Assembly: GCF_004366795.1 (NCBI RefSeq)
Contig: NZ_SORF01000003.1
Span: 203,437-267,436, forward strand
Source: Alicyclobacillus sacchari
GTDB lineage: Bacteria > Bacillota > Bacilli > Alicyclobacillales > Alicyclobacillaceae
DNA: 64,000 bases
Direction: 5' to 3'
Shown here: positions 34,903-44,529 of the stretch, one piece after another
Numbering within the stretch: position 1 is the first letter of the stretch
Layout of the letters: every line of letters begins with the position of its first letter
Translations under genes and position numbers: made by a program
Notes under the pieces: model-generated
Databases searched by the model: none
What the model was told of the DNA's origin: nothing
Seen by the model: only the letters and a program-made list of their open reading frames with translations

Positions 34903-35769
34903 TTGAAATCACTACGCAACTCATTCGCATTTATTCTAATGACCGTGCCAATGGCTCTGCTATTTTTCTATTTCCATACTTGGCCGGCATTACATGGTAT
35001 TTTCTTGAGTTTCACTGACTGGAATGGATTTGGCCCATACCATTTTATTGGTCTCCAAAACTATATGGATCTTTTACATGACAAACAGATCCGCCATGCA
35101 TATGTCTTCACCTTCGAGTTCGCCATTGTCACAACCATCCTTGTCAATATCGTCAGCCTGCTGATTGCACTTGCATTAAACGCTAAAATCAAACTGTCCC
35201 GTACATTTCGCGCAGTATTTTTTCTCCCATATGTTTTGAGTACACTCATTGTTTCTTTCATTTTTAACTACCTGTTTTCAAACCTCATTCCCAACATCGC
35301 TCAGGCCCTGCACCTACCGGCTCTTGCCCAGAACATCCTTGGCACGCAGTGGGCTTGGGTTGGTATCGTGATCGTATCGGTGTGGCAAGGCGCCTCGTTC
35401 AATACACTACTTTATTTGGCCGGTCTGCAAACCATTCCAGAGGACGTCTATGAAGCGTCCAATATCGACGGGGCATCGGCATGGGTGACATTTTGGCGAA
35501 TCACTTTCCCATTAATCATGCCCTTCTTCACCATCAACATGGTGTTGGCCGCCAAGAGCTATCTGCAGGTTTTTGACCAGGTCGTCGGCATGACCAACGG
35601 TGGTCCTGGAACCGCCACACAATCCAACACGTTCGTCATATACACGAACGGCTTCGGTGGCGGCGAACTTGCCTATCAATCCGCGAACGCTGTCGTTTTC
35701 TTGATCATCCTCGTTTGTGTCGCACTGATTCAAGTCCGTCTAACACGAGGGCGGGAGGTTCAATTCTAA
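34903..35769 (+). CDS. sugar ABC transporter, permease (MalF/UgpA type)
   Basis: 288-residue CUT1 permease with six helices: FAFILMTVPMALLFFYFHTWPALHGIFLSFTDWNGFG at the start (first helix and loop), EAA loop VYEASNIDGASAWVTFWRITFPL. TTG 34903 has AGGAGGTGA 6-9 bases upstream. Its stop TAA overlaps the ATG of the second permease. Partner of the genes on both sides; no ATPase is linked. Confidence 0.88.
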   Translation: MKSLRNSFAFILMTVPMALLFFYFHTWPALHGIFLSFTDWNGFGPYHFIGLQNYMDLLHDKQIRHAYVFTFEFAIVTTILVNIVSLLIALALNAKIKLSRTFRAVFFLPYVLSTLIVSFIFNYLFSNLIPNIAQALHLPALAQNILGTQWAWVGIVIVSVWQGASFNTLLYLAGLQTIPEDVYEASNIDGASAWVTFWRITFPLIMPFFTINMVLAAKSYLQVFDQVVGMTNGGPGTATQSNTFVIYTNGFGGGELAYQSANAVVFLIILVCVALIQVRLTRGREVQF

Positions 35770-36593
35770 TGTTTGGGAGAACGAAGACGAATTGGGTTGC
35801 TATGATATTCTTAAGCATCGGATCGCTGTGCATTCTTTTTCCCATCTACATGGCGATTATGGTGTCGCTAAAAAATCCCCAAGAACTTGCACAGTCCGTT
35901 CTGGGCTTCCCAACACAAATCCACTGGGGTAATTTTCAGCAAGCTATGGCCGTCACTCACTACTTTCACACCTTCTTGAACAGCTTGTTCATTACTTTTT
36001 TTGCTGTCGTTCTGACAGTTCTCACGCACTCTATGGTCGCCTATGCCATCGCCCGCAATATGCAAAAGCGATTTTTCCGCTATCTCTACAACTATTTCTT
36101 CGCTGCAATGTTCGTACCTTTTCCTATTCTCATGCTGCCATTAGTTCGGCAAATGAGCCATCTCGGTTTGGCCGATCGCGTTGGGTTAATTATCCTGTAT
36201 ATTATTTATGGCATTTCTCAAAACGTCTTTCTCTATGTCGGCTACTTGAAATCGGTTCCGTTGGAACTTGAGGAGGCGGCGCTCGTCGACGGCGCAAATC
36301 GGTGGCGCATTTTTTGGAGTGTTGTCTTTCCACTTATGGCCCCCATGAATGCAACTGTTGCCATTTTAACAGGGTTATGGGCATGGAACGACTTTTTGTT
36401 ACCACTCGTCATGCTGTCGAATCCTAACCAATACACATTGCCGCTGGTCCAGTATGCTTTTCAATCGCAATACAGCACTAACTATTCTTTGGCTTTTGCA
36501 TCGTATCTCTTGGCGCTACTGCCGATGGTCATAGTGTATATCTTCTGCCAAAAGTGGATTGTGAACAACGTCACCAAAGGCGCCATCAAGTAA
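35769..36593 (+). CDS. sugar ABC transporter, permease (MalG type)
   Basis: 274-residue CUT1 permease, six helices, EAA loop LELEEAALVDGANRWRIFWSVVFPLMAP, ending NNVTKGAIK as usual for MalG-type subunits. ATG 35769 shares a base with the upstream stop (TAATG); GGGAGG is about 10 bases before. Forms the channel with the preceding gene product. Confidence 0.88.
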   Translation: MFGRTKTNWVAMIFLSIGSLCILFPIYMAIMVSLKNPQELAQSVLGFPTQIHWGNFQQAMAVTHYFHTFLNSLFITFFAVVLTVLTHSMVAYAIARNMQKRFFRYLYNYFFAAMFVPFPILMLPLVRQMSHLGLADRVGLIILYIIYGISQNVFLYVGYLKSVPLELEEAALVDGANRWRIFWSVVFPLMAPMNATVAILTGLWAWNDFLLPLVMLSNPNQYTLPLVQYAFQSQYSTNYSLAFASYLLALLPMVIVYIFCQKWIVNNVTKGAIK

Positions 36594-36615
36594 TTCTTTA
36601 CTAGGAGTGACCTAC

Positions 36616-38937
36616 ATGAAATTCAGCGACGGTAACTGGCTCACCCGAAAAGGCGTATCCGTACACGCCCCTGCACTCGTTCATGAAGCCGTAATCGAAC
36701 ATGATGCTATCACCTTATACGCCCCATGTAAGCCTATTCACCACCGCGGTGCCACACTGGATGGTCCTCTCTTGACCATACGCTTGTCCTCCCCAATGCC
36801 GGATGTGATTCGCGTACAGGTCCAGCACTTGAAGGGCATACGGAACCTTGGCCCCGCATTCACATTGCACGAGCAACCCAGAAACATTGAAGTCTTGGAA
36901 ACGGGTGACCGCATCGAAATGACAAGTGGTTCCCTCAAAGTACAGGTACAACGCAACCCGTGGTCGATCGCGTTCTTCAACGAACATGGACAACTGACCA
37001 AAAGTGGAAACCGGGGTTTGGCGTATGTGCTGGACAACGGCGTTCCACACATGCGAGAACAACTGGGCCTTTCTGTCGGCGAGTGCGTGTATGGTCTTGG
37101 TGAGCGCTTTACTCCCTTTGTCAAAAACGGGCAGATTGTAGATATCTGGAATCGAGATGGTGGAACCAATTCGGAGCAGGCGTACAAGAACGTGCCATTC
37201 TACCTGACCAACCGTGGCTACGGGGTCTTTGTCAACCATCCTGAGCTCGTCTCCTACGAAGTCGGATCAGAACTTGTCTCGCGAGTACAGTTTAGCGTTG
37301 AAGGCGAATCGCTGGACTATTTCATCGTCAACGGACCCACACCGAAACAGGTACTTGAACGATATACATCGCTCACCGGGAAACCGGCGCTACCCCCCGC
37401 CTGGTCATTTGGATTGTGGCTGACAACGTCATTCACCACCAATTACGATGAACAGACGGTGAATCAGTTTGTTGACGGCATGGCAGAGCGAAACATTCCA
37501 TTGCGAGTCTTTCACTTCGATTGCTTTTGGATGAAGGAATTCGAGTGGTGCAATTTCGAGTGGGATCGGCGAGTCTTCCCAGATCCTGAAGGCATGTTGG
37601 CGCGGTTGAAAGCAAAAGGCTTGAACATCTGCGTCTGGATCAATCCATACATTGCACAAAAGTCCCCATTGTTCGACGAAGCGGCCAACCTCGGGTACTT
37701 ACTCAAACGCCCGAATGGGGACGTTTGGCAGTGGGATTTATGGCAAGCGGGTATGGGTATCGTCGATTTTACCCATCCTGGGGCACGGGCATGGTTTGCC
37801 GAAAAGTTGAAGCGCCTCATTGACATGGGAGTAGACTGCTTCAAAACGGACTTTGGCGAACGCATTCCCACGGACGTCGTCTATTACGATGGATCCGATC
37901 CACTGAAAATGCACAACTACTATACGCAAATATATAACCGTGTGGTTTTCGATACACTGAAGCAACACGTCGGTGAACGTGAAGCTGTTGTGTTCTCTCG
38001 ATCCGCCACCGCAGGCGGCCAACAGTTCCCTGTGCACTGGGGCGGCGACTGTAGTGCGACGTACGAGTCGATGGCCGAGAGCCTGCGCGGTGGCTTGTCG
38101 CTCACGATGTCCGGATTCGGATTTTGGAGCCACGACATCGGAGGTTTCGAAGAGACATCCACCCCTGATCTCTATAAGCGGTGGACAGCATTTGGCTTAC
38201 TGTCAAGCCACAGCCGACTGCACGGCAACGCCTCGTACCGGGTGCCCTGGATATACGACGATGAAGCCGTTGACGTCCTACGCCACTTCACGCAACTGAA
38301 ATATCGCTTGATGCCGTATCTATACGCCGCTGCAGCGGAGGCAGCCAGCTCTGGCATTCCCGTCATGCGGGCCATGGTGCTGGAGTTTCCGGGCGATCCC
38401 GCTTGTGATTATCTCGATCGACAGTATATGCTTGGCCCAGCACTCATGGTGGCTCCGGTGTTCCAGGAAGACGGCTTCGTGTCCTATTACCTGCCGCACG
38501 GCACCTGGACACATCTGTTGAGCGGCGAAACCGTGTCAGGCGGATCGTGGCGGCGTGAGCAATACGACTACTTCAGCTTGCCGCTGTTTGTGCGCGAAAA
38601 CGCAATCCTGCCGCTTGGTGCACGCTCAGATCGACCGGATTACGACTTTGCCGATGGCGTGGAATTTCACGTATTTGCGTTGCAGGATGGCCAATCAGCA
38701 ACCTGTACATTGTACGGTACCGATGGCAACTTCGCAGGAACACTCGCAGTGCAGCGACATGGCAACGAGATCGAATTGACGCCCGCCCATCTCGAGAAGC
38801 CCTGGAGCGTCTGCCTGCGTGGCCGTCCAGGGCGGGCATCATCGGTCGTCGGCGGTACCGCTGAACAAACCGAACAAGGACTGCACATAATCCCCGATGC
38901 ACCCCGGAACCCCATCAGGGTTCAGTTTCAACCATAA
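36616..38937 (+). CDS. yicI: GH31 alpha-xylosidase (YicI/XylS type)
   Basis: 773 residues, cytoplasmic. The N-terminal domain has CVYGLGERFTPFVKNGQ; the barrel carries the nucleophile Asp412 in KTDFGERIPTD and the acid/base Asp478 in HWGGDCSATYESM. KTDFGE in place of WNDMNE, with FHFDCFWMKEFEWCNFEWD shaping the -1 pocket, marks the alpha-xylosidase branch, and residue numbers are within four of E. coli YicI (Asp416, Asp482, as recalled). It removes alpha-1,6-linked xylose from xyloglucan oligosaccharides or isoprimeverose. AGGAG lies about 9 bases before ATG 36616. Last gene of the cluster. Confidence 0.9.
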   Translation: MKFSDGNWLTRKGVSVHAPALVHEAVIEHDAITLYAPCKPIHHRGATLDGPLLTIRLSSPMPDVIRVQVQHLKGIRNLGPAFTLHEQPRNIEVLETGDRIEMTSGSLKVQVQRNPWSIAFFNEHGQLTKSGNRGLAYVLDNGVPHMREQLGLSVGECVYGLGERFTPFVKNGQIVDIWNRDGGTNSEQAYKNVPFYLTNRGYGVFVNHPELVSYEVGSELVSRVQFSVEGESLDYFIVNGPTPKQVLERYTSLTGKPALPPAWSFGLWLTTSFTTNYDEQTVNQFVDGMAERNIPLRVFHFDCFWMKEFEWCNFEWDRRVFPDPEGMLARLKAKGLNICVWINPYIAQKSPLFDEAANLGYLLKRPNGDVWQWDLWQAGMGIVDFTHPGARAWFAEKLKRLIDMGVDCFKTDFGERIPTDVVYYDGSDPLKMHNYYTQIYNRVVFDTLKQHVGEREAVVFSRSATAGGQQFPVHWGGDCSATYESMAESLRGGLSLTMSGFGFWSHDIGGFEETSTPDLYKRWTAFGLLSSHSRLHGNASYRVPWIYDDEAVDVLRHFTQLKYRLMPYLYAAAAEAASSGIPVMRAMVLEFPGDPACDYLDRQYMLGPALMVAPVFQEDGFVSYYLPHGTWTHLLSGETVSGGSWRREQYDYFSLPLFVRENAILPLGARSDRPDYDFADGVEFHVFALQDGQSATCTLYGTDGNFAGTLAVQRHGNEIELTPAHLEKPWSVCLRGRPGRASSVVGGTAEQTEQGLHIIPDAPRNPIRVQFQP

Positions 38938-38980
38938 CGCACGATCCCGACGATCGAATGCCTCATGAATCCGGCATCGT

Positions 38981-39015
38981 GAAAAGGCATTGCCTGGGTG
39001 ACCCAGGCAATGCCT
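38981..39015 (-). terminator. terminator of the copper operon
   Basis: A perfect 14 bp stem (AGGCATTGCCTGGG at 38985-38998 with its complement at 39002-39015) and a TGA loop; on the minus strand TTTT follows. It ends csoR-copA-copZ and may also stop transcripts arriving from the alpha-xylosidase gene. Confidence 0.85.
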
Positions 39016-39036
39016 GAGTTCGTGATGAATGGAAAA

Positions 39037-39246
39037 TCACCCGACGTCGTACCCTGCGTCCTCGATGGCCTCCTTCAGGTCCTCGAGCGTAACGATTGCA
39101 TCATCGAAGGTCACCGTTGCCCGATTGTCCTCAAGACTGACATGCACGCCCGCAACGCCCTCAACTGCGCGGAGCGCTTTCGTTACAGAATTGACGCAAC
39201 CCGAGCAGGTCATGCCTTTGACCGCGATCTCCGTGGTTGTAACCAT
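39037..39246 (-). CDS. copZ: copper chaperone CopZ
   Basis: 69-residue heavy-metal-associated domain with MTCSGC near the N-terminus (Cys-x-x-Cys Cu(I) site) and the family's ...VSLEDNRATVTFDDAIV and DAGYDVG end. It hands Cu(I) to CopA. AGGGAG lies about 11 bases before ATG 39246; the longer frame upstream is in the copA-copZ gap. Third gene of the copper operon. Confidence 0.9.
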   Translation of the reverse strand: MVTTTEIAVKGMTCSGCVNSVTKALRAVEGVAGVHVSLEDNRATVTFDDAIVTLEDLKEAIEDAGYDVG

Positions 39247-39315
39247 CGCCGACACACTCCCTTTCTGACTTCTATTCTGATGAAGATTGGGCACTGTGAA
39301 GCACACGGTACAGCT

Positions 39316-41538
39316 TCAAGCATCATCCCCCTTCATCGCGAGTGTTGCACGTTTGAGCAAAAGGCTGTTGGAAACCACCGAAACAGAACTGAGCGCCATC
39401 GCTGCGCCCGCAATCATGGGACTGAACAGCCCCAAGGCAGCAAGGGGGACACCGAGCATGTTGTAGACAAATGCCCAAAACAGGTTCTGTCGGATCTTTC
39501 TCATCGTAATGCGGGAGAGCAAAATGGCATGCACGACGCCGTACATTTCGGATCGTACAAGCGCAATATCGGCAGCCTCAATGGCAATGTCCGCCCCTGT
39601 GCCCATCGCAATGCCCACATCCGCCGCTGCCAACGCAGGCGCATCGTTGATACCATCGCCGACCATGGCAACGACTCGCCCTTGCTGCTTCAATGCGCTG
39701 ATTCTTTCCGCCTTATCTCCCGGCAGGACACCTGCAACAACCTGATGAATCCCAGCCTGACTGGCTACTGCGTTCGCTGTGCGAGCGTGATCGCCAGTCA
39801 TCATCCACACATCGATGCCCATCTTCACGAGAGCCGCGACAGCCTGCTTGGCGTCCGTTTTGACCCGATCAGCGATGCCAATGGCGCCAGCAAACGATCC
39901 GTCGATTGCCACGCAGACAACCGTCTTCGCCTGCTCTTCCAAATGCGCAATCAGTCCCTGATCAATCCCGGAAACACCATGACCCGCCACCCATTGTGAA
40001 TTGCCAACCACCACCTGGTGCATCTCGACCATACCCATGATCCCCTGTCCCGGGATTGCTGTCATACCCGTTGTCGTGGGATAGTCGATCCCCCGCTCAT
40101 CCGCATAATGCGTGACAGCTCGTGCGAGCACATGTTCACTTTGCGCTTCCAGCGCCGCGACGAAGCGTATCATCGTGACCTCGTCCACTCCGTCTGCGAC
40201 CACGACATCCGTAACAACCGGTTTGCCCTCCGTGATGGTTCCCGTTTTATCGAACACAATCGTACTCACTTGATGCGCAAGTTCCAGATACTCTCCACCC
40301 TTGATTAAAATCCCTCGCTCGGCTCCAAGCCCCGTTCCCACCATCAGCGCAGTGGGCGTGGCGAGGCCCAGTGAACAAGGGCAGGCAATGACCAACACCG
40401 CTACGGCCGTCAGGAGGGCATGACTCCACGTCCCGAAGAAGCCCCATACGAGAAACGTGACAACCGCAATGCTTAACACGATGGGTACAAACACACCAGA
40501 TATTTTGTCAGCCAGTCTCTGCACCGGCGCTTTCGATCCCTGTGCCTGATCGACCAAACGTATCACCTGGGCCAGTGCTGTGTCCGAACCTACCCGTGTC
40601 ACTCGCATGGAAAAGGCGCTCATTTGATTCACCGTAGCGCCATACACCTGTTCTCCCGCAGCCTTGTTGACCGGTACAGGCTCCCCGGTCAGGAAAGACT
40701 CGTCAATGGCAGCAGGGCCCTGGACGATGACGCCGTCTGCCGGCACTTTCTCGCCCGGCCGCACACGTACGACGTCACCCACTTGCAATTGCGCAACCGG
40801 CACGTCTACCTCCATACCATCGCGAACAACATGCGCCTCTTTCGCCGCAAGACTGGTCAATGAGGAAACGGCATCATTTGACTGCTGTTTGGCCCGCGTC
40901 TCCAGCAATTTACCCATAAAAATGAGCGTGATAACCGTTGCTGAACTATCGAAGTAGGTTTCCGTATGGCCTAATACGGTGAGAACGGCACTGTATAGAT
41001 AAGCCGCCGTGGTTCCTAAAGCGACCAGTACGTCCATGTTGGCGGCACCGCCGCGAAGAGAATGGTATGCGCCTCGGTAAAACCTCCAGCCGACGAAGAA
41101 TTGGACGGGCGTCGCGAGAACCCAACTCACCCAATTGGCCAAGAAGGCATGCGATCCAAACAGCATGACGAACATTTGCACGACAATTGGCAGTGTCAAC
41201 ACGACAGATCCCCACATCGTATAGACGTCGCGACGATACGCTCGCTCTTTTCGCAGTCGTTCATCTTCCTCGTTGACGTCGCGAAGCACCCGAGCGCCAT
41301 ACCCAGCCTTTTCGATACGCGAGATAATGCCCTGTTCATCGATAAGACCAGGAACGAATGTAACCGTTCCCTTCTCTGACGCAAGGTTGACCTCAACCGA
41401 TTCCACGCCGTCGGTACGTCCGACCACTTTCTCAATCCGCGCCGCACAGGCGGCACAGGTCATACCGTCAATTTTCAATACCGCCACTTTGGTCGGAACG
41501 GCATGCATGGTCAGACCGTCTTCCCTCGTTCCGCGCAA
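39316..41538 (-). CDS. copA: P1B-type copper-exporting ATPase
   Basis: About 740 residues. One N-terminal metal-binding domain (MTCAAC near residue 27), eight membrane helices with the CPC transport site ([11 protein letters not shown]), the actuator TGEPVPV, phosphorylation [13 protein letters not shown]-loop motif and hinge [10 protein letters not shown], all intact. Many Bacillus CopA have two metal domains; here only one is present. TTG 41538 is preferred because GGAGGG ends 6 bases before it; ATG 41508 has a poorly spaced site. It pumps Cu(I) out of the cytosol. Confidence 0.93.
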   Translation of the reverse strand: MRGTREDGLTMHAVPTKVAVLKIDGMTCAACAARIEKVVGRTDGVESVEVNLASEKGTVTFVPGLIDEQGIISRIEKAGYGARVLRDVNEEDERLRKERAYRRDVYTMWGSVVLTLPIVVQMFVMLFGSHAFLANWVSWVLATPVQFFVGWRFYRGAYHSLRGGAANMDVLVALGTTAAYLYSAVLTVLGHTETYFDSSATVITLIFMGKLLETRAKQQSNDAVSSLTSLAAKEAHVVRDGMEVDVPVAQLQVGDVVRVRPGEKVPADGVIVQGPAAIDESFLTGEPVPVNKAAGEQVYGATVNQMSAFSMRVTRVGSDTALAQVIRLVDQAQGSKAPVQRLADKISGVFVPIVLSIAVVTFLVWGFFGTWSHALLTAVAVLVIACPCSLGLATPTALMVGTGLGAERGILIKGGEYLELAHQVSTIVFDKTGTITEGKPVVTDVVVADGVDEVTMIRFVAALEAQSEHVLARAVTHYADERGIDYPTTTGMTAIPGQGIMGMVEMHQVVVGNSQWVAGHGVSGIDQGLIAHLEEQAKTVVCVAIDGSFAGAIGIADRVKTDAKQAVAALVKMGIDVWMMTGDHARTANAVASQAGIHQVVAGVLPGDKAERISALKQQGRVVAMVGDGINDAPALAAADVGIAMGTGADIAIEAADIALVRSEMYGVVHAILLSRITMRKIRQNLFWAFVYNMLGVPLAALGLFSPMIAGAAMALSSVSVVSNSLLLKRATLAMKGDDA

Positions 41539-41594
41539 ATCAATCCCTCCTCTCGGCAGCATGGGTCCTATTGGGTGACCTGCGATTGGGATGA

Positions 41595-41876
41595 TCATCC
41601 CTTTGTAAACTGCCTGATGACCTCCATCAACTCGTCGATTTTCTCGTTTTCTGATGCACGATGATGGATGGCGTCTGCCACACATCCCCGGGTGTGAGCG
41701 TCAAGAATCGATAGCGCGACTTTGTGCGTCGCATTCTTTATCGCCGCCAGTTGCGTCAGCAGCTCCACACAATATCGATCTTCCTCAATCATCTTCTGCA
41801 CGCCACGCACTTGCCCTTCGATTCGGCGCAAGCGTGTGAGTAGATCAGTTTTATTCTTTGCATAAGGATGGCTCAT
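41595..41876 (-). CDS. csoR: copper-sensing repressor CsoR
   Basis: 93-residue all-helical CsoR/RcnR protein. The Cu(I) ligands Cys36 (DRYCVELL), His61 and Cys65 (DAHTRGC) are at the exact positions of characterised CsoR proteins, which separates it from FrmR and RcnR. ATG 41876 follows GAGGTGAGG by 3-8 bases; a frame extension upstream lacks a CsoR-like sequence. It leads copA-copZ and releases DNA when it binds Cu(I). Confidence 0.92.
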   Translation of the reverse strand: MSHPYAKNKTDLLTRLRRIEGQVRGVQKMIEEDRYCVELLTQLAAIKNATHKVALSILDAHTRGCVADAIHHRASENEKIDELMEVIRQFTKG

Positions 41877-41902
41877 TCGCCTCACCTCGTTCCTGTATAT
41901 AG

Positions 41903-41916
41903 GGTACCCCCGTACC
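41903..41916 (-). promoter_or_regulatory. likely CsoR operator
   Basis: GGTACCCCCGTACC: GGTAC/GTACC arms around a C-rich centre, within TATAGGGTACCCCCGTACC. It is 26 bases upstream of the csoR start and has the GC-core palindrome with flanking TA seen in CsoR sites. Confidence 0.6.
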
Positions 41917-42052
41917 GTATGAAAAGCAAATTCGATCGTTGCAGATTTTTGTTCAAGGTGAACCACATGGAACGCCATCACAAGCAAAGGCCGTGCCCAA
42001 CGTCGACCGACGTCCGGCACGGCCCGTTGATCTGTGCTATCTCATGCTACCT

Positions 42053-44179
42053 TCAACGTCCATTTGCCGAGAGATACTGCATTTGATAAAAGTCGCCCCA
42101 AGACCACGGATTCGGCTGCGCACCCGTGACGCCAGAACGTTCAAGATAATAGGTCTCTCCGTAGAACAGCGGGATGGTATAGCCCTGTTGGATAAGTTGT
42201 GTCATCAACTTGGCCGCTGTAGAAGCCGAGGCAAACATGCTCGGACTGTTTTGATATTCAGCCTGCCACATGCGCCAATTCTTCACATCGGAAGACTCAT
42301 TCTTGTCCCAGTATACCTGTACATCCAGGCTGCCTGTGTTGATGCCGCCCCCGCCCGAACCTTCCGAGTAAGGCGCAACGAATTTCCACGCCTGCACATA
42401 GGCTGCGTGTTTCGCACTCGCGGTCTTCGCTTGCTTCCACGTATCCACAATCTCATTCCACTGCTGTGTCAACGACAACGATCCTGGCGGATTCAGGATG
42501 GCGCGCCACTGTGCAGGCTGCTCGGACGTCCACTTATTGATATACGCAATGTCCGACTGCGCCGCAGTGACAAGCGCGGACCATTGACTCCACTGAACAC
42601 CCTCATTTGGATTGTTCGGATCGCCATATTTCTTAATCGACGCTGGATCATACGGTGTGTTGTACCAAGGTAAGACGTGCTGCACAAATTGCAGAGAGTA
42701 TCCATAGGTTCCCGGCCAGTAGATGCCTTGATCGCCACCAAGGTTCAACGACGAAGGATCCAAGTTGTTCGTGCCGCCAACCGCGACATTGTATCCTGGT
42801 TGAATATTCTTCTGCGGGCCACCGTAAGTCATATTACCCCAATCCGTGGAGTTGAGCTGGACGATCTTCGTCTGAATGCCGAGGTTCTGTTGTAACTCCT
42901 CTTGTACTGCTTCCGCCACCGGTACCGACTGGGGGTTGGAACTTGGCACTTCGGCATACAGGTAAATGGTTGGAAGGCCTTTTCCGTTCGGGTATCCTGC
43001 CTTTGCCAACAATTGCTTGGCCGCGGCGATGTTGGTGGATAACCCACTCTCGTACTTACCGGTCGGCCAGCCAGGTACCGAGAACGTATTCGTGATCCCG
43101 CCCATGCCACCTAGCACGTCATTGACAATAGGCTGCCGATCAATGGCCATCTCAATCGCTTGACGAACTTCAGGTTTCTCCAGCGGGGAGGGCACGGCAG
43201 AGTTATCGTATTGCAAATACGTGATACCATAATCAGGTGCTTTGTGCATCTGCGATATGATTTGAGGATGCGTCTTGACATATTGCAAATCGGAGGTTGA
43301 TCCAATGGTTGTCACATCAATCTTGTTGGCCATGAAGTCTTCAACCGGAACACTGGTGCCAGGAAGCACGTCGATCTCCTTCGCCGTTCCGTAGTTCACC
43401 TCTCCTGGGTGGCCCACATATTTCGGATTGCGCACCAGGATCAGCGGGCCGTTTACTTGGAATGACTTCACCGTATACGGTGCATCACTGACAAAGTATG
43501 GCGGCAAAAACCAATTCGTCGGGTGCGCCTTAGCCACTTGCTCGTTGATGGGCATCGAGCCGGCTTCGGCAAGATCCCCCAAGATGTAGTGAGGCGACGA
43601 CGTGGTGATTTGAAGTGTATAATTATTGATGACCTTCAATCCAACAGCACTCGCCGGAACGGTACCTGCATGGTATGCGTACGAATTTTTTACGACGTTG
43701 AGTACGCTGAGCCACAACTGCCCATTCGGATTGGATGGAGTCATCTGGCGCATATAGGCATAATAGAAGTCTTGTGCCGTCACTGGCTGTCCGTTCGACC
43801 AGCGGGCGTCTTTTCGCAATGTAAAGGTCCACGTCAGGCCATTATTCGATAGCTTGTAACCAACAGCAATTTTGGGGACAATTTGGTTCTTCTGATTGTA
43901 ACCATAGAGTCCTTCCATGATAGTGCCCTGATCGACGAGAATCTGTGCACCCCATTGAGACGGATCCAACGATGTCAGCGAGGTTCCTGTGGGTGCTGAA
44001 ATGCGGACGACACCATTGCTCACACTCGCGTCAGAAGATATGCTCGCAGCGGGCACTTGCTTGGACGTCATCGGCACGCCGCCTTCTCCATCCCCGCGCG
44101 TGAACAAGACAACAACCCCTGTAGCCATCACGCCTACAGACAGTGCCAAACCCGCTGCTTTCTTGCGCGATATCGGCAC
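42053..44179 (-). CDS. family-5 extracellular solute-binding protein, orphan
   Basis: 708 residues, DppA/OppA-type (SBP_bac_5). Domain landmarks: GLYGYNQKNQIVPKIAVGYKLSNNG, LTWTFTLRKDARWSNGQPVTAQDF and YAYMRQM, KPEVRQAIEMAIDRQPIVNDVLGG. The N-terminus has one hydrophobic helix (AAGLALSVGVMATGVVVLF) with no lipobox Cys, so the protein is secreted or anchored by an uncleaved helix. It is longer than usual (about 540-600). GTG 44179 has AAGGGG 8 bases before. No permease or ATPase is adjacent; it is divergent from the AraC-GH42 pair, so an oligosaccharide ligand is as likely as a peptide. Confidence 0.82.
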   Translation of the reverse strand: MPISRKKAAGLALSVGVMATGVVVLFTRGDGEGGVPMTSKQVPAASISSDASVSNGVVRISAPTGTSLTSLDPSQWGAQILVDQGTIMEGLYGYNQKNQIVPKIAVGYKLSNNGLTWTFTLRKDARWSNGQPVTAQDFYYAYMRQMTPSNPNGQLWLSVLNVVKNSYAYHAGTVPASAVGLKVINNYTLQITTSSPHYILGDLAEAGSMPINEQVAKAHPTNWFLPPYFVSDAPYTVKSFQVNGPLILVRNPKYVGHPGEVNYGTAKEIDVLPGTSVPVEDFMANKIDVTTIGSTSDLQYVKTHPQIISQMHKAPDYGITYLQYDNSAVPSPLEKPEVRQAIEMAIDRQPIVNDVLGGMGGITNTFSVPGWPTGKYESGLSTNIAAAKQLLAKAGYPNGKGLPTIYLYAEVPSSNPQSVPVAEAVQEELQQNLGIQTKIVQLNSTDWGNMTYGGPQKNIQPGYNVAVGGTNNLDPSSLNLGGDQGIYWPGTYGYSLQFVQHVLPWYNTPYDPASIKKYGDPNNPNEGVQWSQWSALVTAAQSDIAYINKWTSEQPAQWRAILNPPGSLSLTQQWNEIVDTWKQAKTASAKHAAYVQAWKFVAPYSEGSGGGGINTGSLDVQVYWDKNESSDVKNWRMWQAEYQNSPSMFASASTAAKLMTQLIQQGYTIPLFYGETYYLERSGVTGAQPNPWSWGDFYQMQYLSANGR

Positions 44180-44529
44180 AACGACCACCCCTTCTTGTGT
44201 TCTTCGCTGAGAATTCAACACCGCCCATATTGACACCGCTTTCATGCCAGCGCCATTCTTTGCGCAATCAAATGCCAGCTGCCGCCGTCAAACTGTGTTG
44301 CCAGAGCGGGTTGCAGTTGTTAAATGGAATTATAATCACGCCATTCGCGTTTGAGCCTAATGATTCTGACGCACGTCGGTATCATTTTGACATGTTTATA
44401 TAATCTGCAAAGCCGTTTTCCGACTTGACAGACTAGATGGTGTCGACCATTCTGGTAATCAGTTGGGGTGCAACTTTCTGGCCACTTCTCCCCCAGAACG
44501 AAACCGCTTACGGACGGGGTGGTGCGATC
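44180..44529. promoter_or_regulatory. divergent regulatory region between the binding protein and AraC genes
   Basis: No gene is visible on either strand here. A TATAAT lies on the minus strand (44336-44331) and another on the plus strand (44399-44404), but neither has a convincing -35 box at the right distance; TTGACA at 44387-44392 is too close to the latter. No strong inverted repeat stands out. Confidence 0.35.

Noticed and set aside
38985..39015. Perfect 14 bp hairpin read as a plus-strand terminator of the alpha-xylosidase gene
   Set aside because: The T-run is only on the minus strand, so the copper operon is the main user; plus-strand action is possible but not shown.
38998..39999. 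333-codon plus-strand open frame
   Set aside because: Antisense to copZ and copA, no domain, no RBS; coding on the other strand is certain.
44387..44404. TTGACA and TATAAT as one promoter before the AraC gene
   Set aside because: The boxes are only six bases apart, far from the 16-18 needed.
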